DNA of 64,000 nt from Nonomuraea coxensis DSM 45129. GTDB lineage: Bacteria > Actinomycetota > Actinomycetes > Streptosporangiales > Streptosporangiaceae. The notes under the pieces were generated by a model. That model saw only the letters and a program-made list of their open reading frames with translations. It had not been told where the DNA came from and did not search any database. The position numbers and the translations under genes are program-made. Where the stretch lies: the NCBI RefSeq assembly GCF_019397265.1, contig NZ_CP068985.1, positions 8,526,501 through 8,590,500 on the forward strand. The letters run 5' to 3'. Below are positions 52,200 through 60,825 of the stretch, piece by piece (position 1 is the first letter of the stretch; each line of letters begins with the position of its first letter).

Positions 52200-52554
52200 A
52201 TGCCCGAGTACCGCTTCAACTCCCCTCCCGGCTGGCCCGCACCTCCCCAGGGGTGGAAGCCGCCGCCGAGGGACGCAAGATGGTCCGCGACTTCTCGAAG
52301 CTGATGCTGAGGGCGTACAACGCGGAGGCGGACAACTGCGTGCGGAGCTGAGCGATCGGCGGCTCAACAAGGTGAACCTGCGCCGCGAGTTCTTCCTGGC
52401 CACGCCGGCCGAGGTGCGGGACCTCCTGCAGAAGATCGCCGGACAGCACCTCCTGGAGTATCGCGAGACGGCCGAAGCGCTCGAATGGCGGCAGTCGGCC
52501 GGAACGCCGCGAGCCGGCGCGTCAGGAACCGTATCGACCCAGCAGGCCGGCTAG
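52200..52554 (+). pseudogene. DUF4041/T5orf172 (GIY-YIG-like) protein gene, collapsed
   Basis: Three pieces of one protein lie end to end in three different frames. MPEYRFNSPPGWPAPPQGWK at 52200 follows GAGGAG and is the proline-rich start usual for this group. EGRKMVRDFSKLMLRAYNAE with ADNCVR (about 52270-52350) is the DUF4041 core. LSDRRLNKVNLRREFFLATP with AEVRDLL (about 52350-52500) is the end of the T5orf172/MUG113 GIY-YIG nuclease domain. From memory, full proteins have about 450-550 residues, so most is deleted at the two joints. The gene is dead. Confidence 0.7.
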
Positions 52555-53240
52555 GAGGGGGCCTGTGTGGCGTCCTGCTGGGCGGCCAGCAGGACCTCCG
52601 TGGTGCGGTGGATGTGGTCGGCGAGCTCCTTCTTCGCCCCTTCCACGTCCCGCTCCAGCGCCAGCGCGGCGAGCCGCGCGTGCTCGGCGTCCCGCTGCTG
52701 GATCTGCTCGGTGTTGCGGACCGACCAGCAGCGGTAGACCTCGCTGATGTCCCGCAGCCGTTCGGCGACCTCGCGCAGCCGCAGGTTGGGGCAGCCCTCC
52801 AGGAGGACCTGGTGGAAGCGGCGGTGGGCGTGCAGCCAGTCGGTGTTGATCTCGCCGTCGTCGCCGATCGTGGAGAGCTGGCTCAGCCGGTGGTGGGCGG
52901 CCACCACGGACGACTCCCAGTCGAGGTCGCCGTCCCTGATGGACTGGGCGAGGACCTGCGTCTCGATGGCGGCCCGGGCCTCGGTGAGGTGCACGAGATC
53001 CTGCACGCTGACCTCGACCACGCGGTAGCCGATCTGCGGCACCACGGTCACCAGGCCCTGCTCGACGAGGCGGGGCAGCACTTCGCGCAGCACGCCGGTG
53101 CTCGCCTCGTAACGGGCTCCGAGGTCCGCGAAGCCCAGGGGCGAGCCGGGGACCAGGTAGCCGTTGAGGATGTCGTTGCGCAGCGCGTGGAGGATGACTT
53201 CCCCCCGTGTGGGGCGCGTCTGTTCGCGTCTTCGTGACAC
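52551..53240 (-). CDS. GntR-family (FCD-type) transcriptional regulator
   Basis: The 229-residue regulator has a GntR winged helix (about 10-75, EVILHALRNDILNGYLVPGS, VLREVLPRLVEQGLVTVVPQ) and a helical FCD-type effector domain (about 85-220, LVHLTEARAAIETQVLAQSI, HRRFHQVLLEGCPNLRL, AALALERDVEGAKKELADHI). The GTG at 53240 is chosen because the conserved sequence begins there. It is divergent from the aromatic catabolic operon, with an inverted repeat between them, and is probably its repressor. Confidence 0.9.
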   Translation of the reverse strand: MSRRREQTRPTRGEVILHALRNDILNGYLVPGSPLGFADLGARYEASTGVLREVLPRLVEQGLVTVVPQIGYRVVEVSVQDLVHLTEARAAIETQVLAQSIRDGDLDWESSVVAAHHRLSQLSTIGDDGEINTDWLHAHRRFHQVLLEGCPNLRLREVAERLRDISEVYRCWSVRNTEQIQQRDAEHARLAALALERDVEGAKKELADHIHRTTEVLLAAQQDATQAPS

Positions 53241-53322
53241 ACGAGGAGCGTAGCACCAACGATCGTCCCAGAATCGGAGATCGGAGGAAATTTTCGAAAT
53301 CTCTTGACTTCCTCCTACTGCG

Positions 53323-53356
53323 TGTCCGAAGTTACGAACATGTCCGGTTTCGGACA
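53323..53356. promoter_or_regulatory. Candidate GntR operator in the catabolic operon promoter
   Basis: TGTCCGAA (53323-53330) and TTCGGACA (53349-53356) form a perfect eight-base inverted repeat 18 bases apart, with a third related TGTCCGG (53341) inside. A TTGACT (-35-like) lies at 53304. The position, between the GntR gene and the first transporter gene, fits an autoregulated operator. Confidence 0.6.
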
Positions 53357-53454
53357 ACGCACAAATGAGCACGTGAGAAGTGAGACCCGAACTCCTGTTC
53401 GACAGGGGGCCGTAGCGGTGTGAGGGCGCGACTTACCGTGAGAAAGGAAGCGGC

Positions 53455-54447
53455 GTGGTTGCTTTGGGTAAGGGCAGAAGCCGGGCGGCCGTCCTGGGCG
53501 TGGTGGCGCTCGCCTGCACCGTCGGGCTGTCGGCGTGCGGCGGCTCCGGGGACTCCGGCGGATCCGCGGGCTCCGGCGGGTCCGGGGAGTCCGGCACGAC
53601 GGTGATGAAGGTCGGTGTGACGCCGGTCGGCGACTTCGCGCCGCTCTACTACGCCAAGGACAAGGGGATCTTCGCGAAGAACGGGCTGGACGTCACGATC
53701 GACCCCAAGGGCGCCTCCGAGGTCCCGCCGCTCATTTCCGGCAGCTACCAGGCCGTGTCGATGGCGTGGGCCACGTTCATCCAGGCCACCGCGCAGGGCG
53801 TGCCGCTGCGGGCGATCTTCCCCGGCATCAACGGCGCGGCGGACACCCAGACCGGCATCTACGTGATGCCGTCCAGCGGGATCTCCTCCGTCAAGGACCT
53901 GGAGGGCAAGAACGTCGCCATCAACCAGCCGAAGGCCAACTTCGAGCTGAACTCGCGGGTGGCGCTCCAGGAAGCCGGCGTGGACGTGAACAAGGTGCAG
54001 TTCCAGGTGCTGCCGCTGGCCACGATGGCGGACGCGCTGGTCGCGGGCAAGGTGGACGCCGCCTACCTGGTGCCGCCGTTCTCCACGCAGGCCGAGGACA
54101 AGAAGGCGAAGCTGCTGCTCGACCCGTACGCGGGCCGCCTGGCCGGCTCCCCCATCGCCGGCTACGTGATGAGCGAGGCGTTCGTCAAGCAGAACCCGAA
54201 GGCGGTGGCCGCGTTCAAGGCGTCGATGACCGAGGCCGCCGAGCAGCTCAACACCAGCAAGTCCTACCGGGACTTCGTCACCACCTACACCAAGCTCACG
54301 CCCGAGCTGGCGCAGAAGGTGCCGGCCTACGAGTTCCCGGCCGCCATCGACGTCGAGAAGCTGCAGTCCGTGGCCGACCTCATGGCGGACGCCGGGTTCG
54401 CGACCAAGAAGGTGGACATCTCCCAGCTCCTGGTGGACGACCAGTGA
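53455..54447 (+). CDS. ABC transporter substrate-binding lipoprotein (NMT1/SsuA-like)
   Basis: The 330-residue protein has a lipoprotein signal with the lipobox LSAC near residue 28 and a Gly/Ser linker. An NMT1/THI5-like periplasmic binding fold follows: MKVGVTPVGDFAPLYYAKDK, GIFAKNGLDVTIDPKG, VKDLEGKNVAINQPKA, VAGKVDAAYLVPPFSTQAED. This family binds sulfonates, pyrimidine precursors, phthalates and similar small acids. The GTG start at 53455 follows AAAGGAA. It is the first gene of a ten-gene operon and presumably captures the aromatic substrate. Confidence 0.92.
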   Translation: MVALGKGRSRAAVLGVVALACTVGLSACGGSGDSGGSAGSGGSGESGTTVMKVGVTPVGDFAPLYYAKDKGIFAKNGLDVTIDPKGASEVPPLISGSYQAVSMAWATFIQATAQGVPLRAIFPGINGAADTQTGIYVMPSSGISSVKDLEGKNVAINQPKANFELNSRVALQEAGVDVNKVQFQVLPLATMADALVAGKVDAAYLVPPFSTQAEDKKAKLLLDPYAGRLAGSPIAGYVMSEAFVKQNPKAVAAFKASMTEAAEQLNTSKSYRDFVTTYTKLTPELAQKVPAYEFPAAIDVEKLQSVADLMADAGFATKKVDISQLLVDDQ

Positions 54448-55229
54448 GACCCGCACTCACCTGGCGGCGGCTGCCCGGCCGGCGCCAGCTCCTGTCGGTC
54501 CTCGTGACGCTGCTGCTCGTGCAGGCGCTGAGCGTGACCGGGGTGCTGAGCCGGGACAGCTTCCCGCTGCCCTCCGAGGTGCTGGTGCGGTTCGGCGAGC
54601 TGGTCGTCGGGGCCGGCTTCTGGGTGAGCGTCGGCGACAGCCTCAGCCAGGCGCTGCTGGGCCTGGCCCTCGGTACGGCGGTCGCGGTGCCGCTGGGCCT
54701 CCTGCTCGGCCGGTTCGCGCCGGCCGAGCAGGCCGCGCGGCCGATCATCGAGTTCCTGCGGCCGATCCCCTCGATCGCGCTGCTGCCGCTCGTCATCCTG
54801 ACCGCCGGCGTCGGCATGAGCGGCGCGGTGATCCTCACCGGCCTGTCCAGCCTGTGGATGGTGCTCGTGCTCGCCATCCGCGGCGCCCGCGCGACCGACC
54901 CGGTGGCGGAGCAGACGCTGGTGTCGTTCGGGGTGCCGCCGCTGGCGCGGGTCTGGCGGCTGGTGCTGCCGAGCGCGCTGCCGTTCATCCTGACCGGCAT
55001 CCGCATCGCCGCCTCGGTCGCGCTGGTCGTGGCCATCACGGTGGAGCTGCTCGGCGGCATGCCGGGCCTCGGCAAGGACGTGCAGGCGTCGCTGCAGAAC
55101 GGCGACAAGGCCGGCGTCTACGCCTACACGATCGCGGCCGGGCTGCTCGGCCTGCTGGTCAACTTCGTGTTCGTGCCGGTCGAGGACCGGCTGCTGTCGT
55201 GGCACTCCTCGCGGAGGGCGGCCAAATGA
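54444..55229 (+). CDS. ABC transporter permease (SsuC/TauC type), first
   Basis: The 261-residue inner-membrane permease has six helices and the EAA-type loop (EQTLVSFGVPPLARVWRLVL). The GTG start at 54444 overlaps the stop of the binding protein (GTGA). The following permease overlaps it by ATGA. Two non-identical permeases suggest a heterodimeric channel. Confidence 0.92.
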   Translation: MRPALTWRRLPGRRQLLSVLVTLLLVQALSVTGVLSRDSFPLPSEVLVRFGELVVGAGFWVSVGDSLSQALLGLALGTAVAVPLGLLLGRFAPAEQAARPIIEFLRPIPSIALLPLVILTAGVGMSGAVILTGLSSLWMVLVLAIRGARATDPVAEQTLVSFGVPPLARVWRLVLPSALPFILTGIRIAASVALVVAITVELLGGMPGLGKDVQASLQNGDKAGVYAYTIAAGLLGLLVNFVFVPVEDRLLSWHSSRRAAK

Positions 55230-55990
55230 GGCGACTGCTGTACGCCGTCGTGGTGCCCGCGCTGGTCACCCTGGCCGTCGCCGGGCTGTGGTGGGTGCTC
55301 AGCGCCTCCTCCACGTCGTTGTTCTTCCCGCCGCTGCGCGACATCCTGGCCGCGTTCGCGACCAACTGGTTCTCCGCGGACTTCGCGTCGATGGTGCTGC
55401 CCAGCCTGTGGCGGGTGGGTCTCGGCATGCTCATCGGGATCGTGGCGGGCGTCGGGGCCGGCGCGGCCATCGGGTCCGTACGCCGCGCGGAGCCGTACGT
55501 GAAGCCGCAGCTCGAGTTCATGCGCGCGCTGCCGCCCATCCTGATCCTGCCGCCGATGATCCTGGTGCTCGGCACCGGCGACGGCATGAAGATCGCCGTG
55601 ATCGCCGCCTCCGCGGTGTGGCCGATCCTGCTGGCCACCGTGGACGGCGTGCGCTCGCTGGAGCCGGTGCGCGACGACATGGGCCGCGTCTTCGGCCTGC
55701 CCTGGCGGGCCAGGTTCCGCTGGATGATCCTGCCGACCGCCGTCCCGCACATCTGGAGCGGCGTGCGGGCCGCGCTGCCCATCGCGTTCGTGGTGATGGT
55801 GGCCTCCGAGTACTACTCCAGCGTCAACGGCATCGGCTACTTCGTCTCCCAGACCTCCACGAGCTTCCGCCTGGCGGACATGTGGTCGGCGGTCGTCCTG
55901 CTCGGCCTGATCGGCGTGGTGCTGAACACGCTGGTCGCCGTGGCGGGCCGCCGGCTCGACAAGAAATTCGGTGAGAACGCACATGACTGA
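55226..55990 (+). CDS. ABC transporter permease (SsuC/TauC type), second
   Basis: The 254-residue permease has about six helices (PALVTLAVAGLWWVLSAS, LPPILILPPMILVLGTGDG) and the EAA-type loop with RDDMGRVFGLPWRARFRWMI. It starts at the ATG 55226 in the stop of the first permease and overlaps the ATPase gene by eight bases. Confidence 0.92.
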   Translation: MRRLLYAVVVPALVTLAVAGLWWVLSASSTSLFFPPLRDILAAFATNWFSADFASMVLPSLWRVGLGMLIGIVAGVGAGAAIGSVRRAEPYVKPQLEFMRALPPILILPPMILVLGTGDGMKIAVIAASAVWPILLATVDGVRSLEPVRDDMGRVFGLPWRARFRWMILPTAVPHIWSGVRAALPIAFVVMVASEYYSSVNGIGYFVSQTSTSFRLADMWSAVVLLGLIGVVLNTLVAVAGRRLDKKFGENAHD

Positions 55991-56798
55991 GACGGCAGGG
56001 CTGAGCCGGACCTCCCCGACCAGCCCCGGCAAGGACGACCGTGTCGCGATCCTCGAGGTCGACGGCCTGCGCAAGAGCTACGGCAGCGAGCTGGTCCTGG
56101 AGGACATCACGCTGCGCATCTTCGAGGGCGAGCTGGTGTCCATCGTCGGCCCCTCGGGCTGCGGCAAGACCACGATGCTGCGCTGCCTGTCCGGGCTGCT
56201 GCCGTACGAGGGCGGCACCGTACGGATCGCCGGGGAGGAGGTCACCGGCCCGCCCGACACCCTCGGGCTGGTCTTCCAGGACTACAGCCGCTCGCTGCTG
56301 CCGTGGCTGAGCGTGGCCGACAACGTCCGGCTGCCGCTGCGCTACAAGCAGATCTCGAAGCGGGAGGCCGAGGAGCGCACGGCCGAGGCGCTGGAGTCGG
56401 TCGGCCTGGCCGCGCACACCCGCAAGAAGCCGTGGCAGCTCTCCGGCGGCATGCAGCAGCGCGTGGCCATCGCCCGCGCGCTGGCCTACCACCCGCGGCT
56501 GCTGCTGATGGACGAGCCGTTCGCCTCGGTGGACGCGCAGACCCGGGTCGAGCTGGAGGACCTCACGCTGCGGCTGTGGGCGGAGCGGGACATGACGATC
56601 GCGTTCGTCACGCACGACATCGACGAGGCGATCTACCTGGGCGGGCGCATCGTCGTGCTGACGCGGACGCCGACCACCATCCGCGAGGTCATGCCGGTCG
56701 ACCTGCCGCGGCCCCGCGACCAGATCGCGACGAAGGCGCTGGACGAGTTCGGCCGCCTGCGCGCCTCGGTGTTCGGCGCTCTGGGGCACCACCAGTGA
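55983..56798 (+). CDS. ABC transporter ATP-binding protein (SsuB/TauB type)
   Basis: The 271-residue ATPase has Walker A GPSGCGKTTML, the Q-loop VFQDYSRSLLPWL, signature LSGGMQQRVAIARAL, Walker B LLLMDEPFASVD and the H-loop FVTHDIDEAIYL. It energises the importer formed by the preceding genes. The ATG at 55983 is used; a GTG at 55971 in the same frame is also possible. Confidence 0.94.
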   Translation: MTETAGLSRTSPTSPGKDDRVAILEVDGLRKSYGSELVLEDITLRIFEGELVSIVGPSGCGKTTMLRCLSGLLPYEGGTVRIAGEEVTGPPDTLGLVFQDYSRSLLPWLSVADNVRLPLRYKQISKREAEERTAEALESVGLAAHTRKKPWQLSGGMQQRVAIARALAYHPRLLLMDEPFASVDAQTRVELEDLTLRLWAERDMTIAFVTHDIDEAIYLGGRIVVLTRTPTTIREVMPVDLPRPRDQIATKALDEFGRLRASVFGALGHHQ

Positions 56799-57778
56799 GC
56801 CGGCTCACGCTGTCGCTGGCGTGCGGTGACTACGAGATCACCCGCGCCCTCACGGACGGGCAGGTCCGGCCGGACGGCATCGACCTGCACGTGCTCACGG
56901 CCGACAAGGAGCGGATCTTCCGGCTGGACCGCCGCGCCGAGTGCGACGTCGCCGAGTTCAACGTGGTGCAGTACCTGCGGGCCAGGGAGCGCGGCGAGCC
57001 GCTGACCGCGATCCCGGTGTTCCCGCACCGCCGCTTCCGGCACGGCTCGATCTTCGTGAACACCGCGAGCGGCATCCGCACCGTCGCCGACCTGGAGGGC
57101 CGCGCGGTCGGCATCGGCGGGTACGAGCCGGCCGCGGCCGTGTGGATCCGCGGCATCCTCCAGGACGAGCATGGCCTGAACCTGGACAAGGTGGACTGGC
57201 AGGACGTCTTCGGCGCCTTCGGCCGCCTCCCCGACGGCCAGGACGCGCCCCTGCTCCCGACGGACAGCGCGGCCCGGCACCGCATCGACGACCTGCTGAC
57301 CACGGGCGGCGTGAGCGCCACCGTGTCGGCCTACAACCCGCCGTCGTTGCTCGCCGGCGACCCGGCGGTGGCGCGGCTGTTCCCCGACTTCCCCCGGGTC
57401 GAGCGGGAGTACTACGCGCGGACCGGGGTGTTCCCCGTCATGCACGTGGTCACGATCAGGCAGGAGGTCGTCGACCGGCATCCGTGGGTCCCCGCCAGCC
57501 TGACGGCGGCCTTCACGGCGGCCCGCAGGGCCGCCATGGAACGGCTGCGCAACCCGCGCGCGCTGCCGCTGGCGTTCGTCCAGGACGTGTGGCGCGAGCA
57601 GGACGAGCTCATGGGCCGCGACCCGTGGCAGTACGGCCTCACCCGGGCGAACGAGCGCGCCATGGAGCTGATCGTGCGCTACGCCCGCGAGCAGGGCATC
57701 ACGACCGGCGACCCCTCGGTGGCCTCGCTGTTCACCCCCGTGGACGTCGAGCCCAGCGGCGAGACCACGATCATCTGA
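56795..57778 (+). CDS. 4,5-dihydroxyphthalate decarboxylase-like protein
   Basis: The 327-residue protein resembles 4,5-dihydroxyphthalate decarboxylase, which has a periplasmic-binding-protein-like fold. It starts TLSLACGDYEITRALTDGQV, then RPDGIDL, and has DVAEFNVVQYLRARERGEPL, FPHRRFRHGSIFVN, DLEGRAVGIGGYEPAAAVWI and GVFPVMHVVTIRQEVVDRHP. There is no signal peptide, so it acts inside the cell. The GTG start overlaps the ATPase stop (GTGA). It could be a ring decarboxylase that feeds the hydroxylase, or a second binding protein; the cytosolic location favours an enzyme. Confidence 0.75.
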   Translation: MSRLTLSLACGDYEITRALTDGQVRPDGIDLHVLTADKERIFRLDRRAECDVAEFNVVQYLRARERGEPLTAIPVFPHRRFRHGSIFVNTASGIRTVADLEGRAVGIGGYEPAAAVWIRGILQDEHGLNLDKVDWQDVFGAFGRLPDGQDAPLLPTDSAARHRIDDLLTTGGVSATVSAYNPPSLLAGDPAVARLFPDFPRVEREYYARTGVFPVMHVVTIRQEVVDRHPWVPASLTAAFTAARRAAMERLRNPRALPLAFVQDVWREQDELMGRDPWQYGLTRANERAMELIVRYAREQGITTGDPSVASLFTPVDVEPSGETTII

Positions 57779-57795
57779 AGGGAGCGGACATCACC

Positions 57796-59019
57796 ATGCA
57801 AGCGATCGTCATCGGCGCGGGCATCGGCGGGCTCGCCGCGGCCGTGGCGCTGCGGCGGGCCGGAGCCGGCGTCACCGTCCTGGAGCAGTCGCCGCGCATC
57901 AGCGAGGTCGGGGCCGGGCTCGGCCTCGGGCCGAACGCGGTGGGCGCGCTCACGGCCCTCGGGCTCGCGCCCCGGCTGGACGCGGACGTCTCGCTCCCGA
58001 CCTGGACGACCCGTCGTCGCTGGCAGGACGGGCGCGAGCTGTTCAAGGCCCCGCTCGCCGGGACCGTCGAGGAGACGTACGGGCACCCGTTCTGGTTCGC
58101 CCACCGGGGCGACCTGCAGCGCGCGCTGCTCGACGCGGCGCGGGACCCGGCGGAGCCGGGCAGGCCCGCCGAGGTGCTGCTGGGCCGGCGCGTCGCCGAC
58201 GTGGACCCCGCGACGGGCACGGTCACGACCACGGACGGCGAGCGGTTCACGGCCGAGGCGGTCGTGGCCGCGGACGGCATCCGCTCCGTCGTCCGCAGGC
58301 GGCTGTTCGGCGCGGAGGAGCCCGTGTACGCCGGGCACAGCGGGTTCCGCACCCAGGTCCCGTCGGAGCGGCTGCTGGGCGACCCCGAGCTGGCGGAGTT
58401 CGTCGAGCGCAACGGCTTCGAGTCGTGGCTGGGCCCGGGCGCGCACGTCGTGCACTGCCCCTTCCGGCGCGGCTCGATGATCAACATCACCGCCTGCATC
58501 GAGGCCCCGGCCATCGCCTCCGGCGCCACCGCGGCCCCCGTCGGGCTGGACGAGACCCTGGCCCACCTCGACGGCTGGCACGAGCCGCTGCGCCGGCTGA
58601 TCACCAAGGGCAACGGGGTGACCCGCTACGACATCTACACCCAGCCCGCGTTGGAGACCTGGCACACCGGGCGGGTGTCCCTGCTCGGCGACGCCTGCCA
58701 TCCGATGCTGCCCTACCTCGGGCAGGGCGCCGCCCAGGCCATCGAGGACGGGCACGCGCTCGGCGCGGCCTTCGCCGCCCATCCGGAGCCGGCGGCGGCG
58801 TTCCGCGCCTTCGAGTCGCTGCGGGTCCGGCGGGCCAACCGGGTGCAGGCGCTGTCGGCCGCCAACGCGACGACCTTCCACCTGCCCGACGGCCCCGAGC
58901 AGCAAGAGCGCGACAGGGCCGTCGCCGCGGGCGCGACCGACTCCCAGGTCAGCGCGTGGCTGTGGCAGTACCAGGCCCCCGACCGCGCCGTACGGGACCT
59001 CGCGGCCGTCCCCGAATGA
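57796..59019 (+). CDS. FAD-dependent aromatic monooxygenase (salicylate hydroxylase-like)
   Basis: The 407-residue class A flavoprotein hydroxylase has the FAD dinucleotide fold IGAGIGGLAAAVALRRAG, the DG motif VVAADGIRSVVRRRLFG, and the GD motif RVSLLGDACHPMLPYLGQGA with AQAIEDG. Such enzymes hydroxylate, often with loss of a carboxyl group, salicylate- or hydroxybenzoate-like rings using NAD(P)H and oxygen. With the downstream dioxygenase and maleylacetate reductase, it probably produces hydroxyquinol from a carboxylated or hydroxylated ring. Confidence 0.9.
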   Translation: MQAIVIGAGIGGLAAAVALRRAGAGVTVLEQSPRISEVGAGLGLGPNAVGALTALGLAPRLDADVSLPTWTTRRRWQDGRELFKAPLAGTVEETYGHPFWFAHRGDLQRALLDAARDPAEPGRPAEVLLGRRVADVDPATGTVTTTDGERFTAEAVVAADGIRSVVRRRLFGAEEPVYAGHSGFRTQVPSERLLGDPELAEFVERNGFESWLGPGAHVVHCPFRRGSMINITACIEAPAIASGATAAPVGLDETLAHLDGWHEPLRRLITKGNGVTRYDIYTQPALETWHTGRVSLLGDACHPMLPYLGQGAAQAIEDGHALGAAFAAHPEPAAAFRAFESLRVRRANRVQALSAANATTFHLPDGPEQQERDRAVAAGATDSQVSAWLWQYQAPDRAVRDLAAVPE

Positions 59020-59051
59020 AGCCGTCACCGACAACAGAGCACGAGGAACAG

Positions 59052-59861
59052 ATGGACATCGCGCAAGCCTTCGACTTCACCGGTTACAAGGTGGTCCTGA
59101 TCGGCACCGGCATCGGCGTCAACGGCCCCGAGGACGTCGCCTCCTCGTCGGCCGCCGCCTTCACCCGGTGCGGCGCCGAGGTCCTGGTGGCCCAGGCCAC
59201 GAAGGAGGCCGCCGAGGCCACCGCGGAGGCGATCCGCGACGCCGGCGGCGAGCCCCGCGTCGTGGTCCACGACCCGCGCGACCCGTACGGGCCCCAGCGG
59301 CTCGCGGCGGACCTGCCGGAGGGCTGGGACACCGTGGACACCCTGGTCACCCACCACTTCGCCAACGACTTCGGCCGCTTCCCCGACCTGTCGATCGAGC
59401 AGTTCGAGGAGACCGTGCGGATCAACCTGACCGGCGTCTACGCCGCCTCCCAGGCGTTCCTGCCGCACCTGAAGCGGTCGTCGCGGGCGTCGATGGTGCA
59501 CGCCGGCTCGATCGACGGCACCTACGGCAACCCGAACGTCGTCAGCTACTCCGCCTCCAAGGGCGCCGTGCACAGCCTGGTGCACGTCCTGGCCGCCGAG
59601 CTGGCCTCCTCGGGCATCCGCGTCAACGGCATCTCGCGGGCCGGCTCGTCGGCCATGCCGCTGAAGACCGACATCGTCGCCGAGCTCGGGCGGGCCACGC
59701 CGCTCCGCCCGGTGGCCGAGCCCGGCGAGTACGCCGCCGCCGTGCTCTACCTCGCCTCGCGGGCGGCCTCCTACGTCACCGGCGTCCTGCTGCCGGTGGA
59801 CGGCGGACGCACCGCGGCGACGCCCGGCTGCTCGCCCGGGTACACCGGATACCGGCACTGA
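59052..59861 (+). CDS. Short-chain dehydrogenase/reductase with atypical nucleotide loop
   Basis: The 269-residue SDR shows the catalytic YSASKGAVHSL (Tyr and Lys) with an upstream Ser in MVHAGSIDGTYG, NLTGVYAASQAF, and the ending ASYVTGVLLPVDGGRT. The usual TGxxxGIG cofactor motif is replaced by LIGTGIGVNGPEDVASSSAA. The NNAG-type motif is also changed (VTHHFANDFG). It probably oxidises or reduces a side chain or ring intermediate of the pathway. The start is set at the ATG 59052 after GAGGAA; an ATG at 59016 overlaps the hydroxylase stop and is also possible. Confidence 0.8.
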   Translation: MDIAQAFDFTGYKVVLIGTGIGVNGPEDVASSSAAAFTRCGAEVLVAQATKEAAEATAEAIRDAGGEPRVVVHDPRDPYGPQRLAADLPEGWDTVDTLVTHHFANDFGRFPDLSIEQFEETVRINLTGVYAASQAFLPHLKRSSRASMVHAGSIDGTYGNPNVVSYSASKGAVHSLVHVLAAELASSGIRVNGISRAGSSAMPLKTDIVAELGRATPLRPVAEPGEYAAAVLYLASRAASYVTGVLLPVDGGRTAATPGCSPGYTGYRH

Positions 59862-59903
59862 CGCCGCACGTCCACGAGCTTCCTTCTGAAGGGTTTGAGT
59901 CTG

Positions 59904-60821
59904 TTGCGCATCGCCAACGTCGACGGACGGGCGTCGATCATCGTCGACGGCTCCGCGTACGTCGACATCGCCGAGCAGTCGTCGGGCCGGTTCGGGCCGG
60001 GTCCGCGGTCGGTCCTGGAGGACTGGGCGGCGTTCAGGGACTGGACTGAGAACGCCGACCTGGGCGCGGGCCGGCCGCTCGATCCCGCGCTGCTGCGCGC
60101 GCCGGTGGACGAGCCCCGCCAGGTGTTCGCCATCGGCATGAACTACCTGGACCACGCCGGCGAGATCGGCAGCGAGCCGCCGGAGTCGCCGAGCGTCTTC
60201 ACGAAGTACCTGTCGTGCCTGAGCGGGCCGTACGAGCCGATCAGGCTCATCGACGGCTGCTGCGACTGGGAGGTCGAGGTCGTCGCGGTCGTCGGCCGGC
60301 ACGCCTACCAGGTGCCCGCCGAGCGGGGGTGGGAGCACGTCGCGGGCCTCACCGTGGGTCAGGACATCTCCGAGCGGTCGCGGCAGACCGCGGGCCCGAT
60401 GCCGCAGTTCAGCCTGGCGAAGTCGTTCCCCACGTTCGGCCCCATCGGTCCGTGGCTGGTGGCCGCCGACGACCTGCCGGGCCGGGACCGGCTCGCGCTC
60501 GGCTGCTCGGTCAACGGCGAGGTCGTGCAGAGCGGCAGCACCGCCGACCTCGTCTTCTCCATCCCTGAGCTGATCTCCCGGCTGTCCCACATCCTGCCGC
60601 TCATGCCGGGCGACCTGATCTTCACCGGCACTCCCGCCGGGGTGGGCGCGGGGCGCAGCCCGCAGCGGTTCCTGCAGCCGGGCGACGTGGTGGAGTCCTG
60701 GGTGGACGGCATCGGGCGCATGCGCAACGTGTGCGTCGCCGGAGCCGGCGCGGCGGCGGTCCCGGCCACGGCTCCGGTCACGGCTCCGGTCACGGTGGCC
60801 GGCAGCGAGCCGGTCAGGTAG
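59904..60821 (+). CDS. Fumarylacetoacetate hydrolase-family protein
   Basis: The 305-residue protein has the FAH fold: AIGMNYLDHAGEIG, VFTKYLSCLSGPYEPI, the metal-binding DWEVEVVAVVGR, GLTVGQDISERSRQ, and GDLIFTGTPAGVGAGRSPQR. The family cleaves C-C bonds of acylpyruvates or isomerises/decarboxylates ring-cleavage products. The start is taken as the TTG at 59904, ten bases after AAGGG; the TTG at 59895 is too close. A hydroquinol-type ortho-cleavage route does not normally need an FAH enzyme, so it may process a second intermediate. The C-terminal tail (PATAPVTAPVTVAG) is unstructured. Confidence 0.88.
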   Translation: MRIANVDGRASIIVDGSAYVDIAEQSSGRFGPGPRSVLEDWAAFRDWTENADLGAGRPLDPALLRAPVDEPRQVFAIGMNYLDHAGEIGSEPPESPSVFTKYLSCLSGPYEPIRLIDGCCDWEVEVVAVVGRHAYQVPAERGWEHVAGLTVGQDISERSRQTAGPMPQFSLAKSFPTFGPIGPWLVAADDLPGRDRLALGCSVNGEVVQSGSTADLVFSIPELISRLSHILPLMPGDLIFTGTPAGVGAGRSPQRFLQPGDVVESWVDGIGRMRNVCVAGAGAAAVPATAPVTAPVTVAGSEPVR

Positions 60822-60825
60822 CCCG

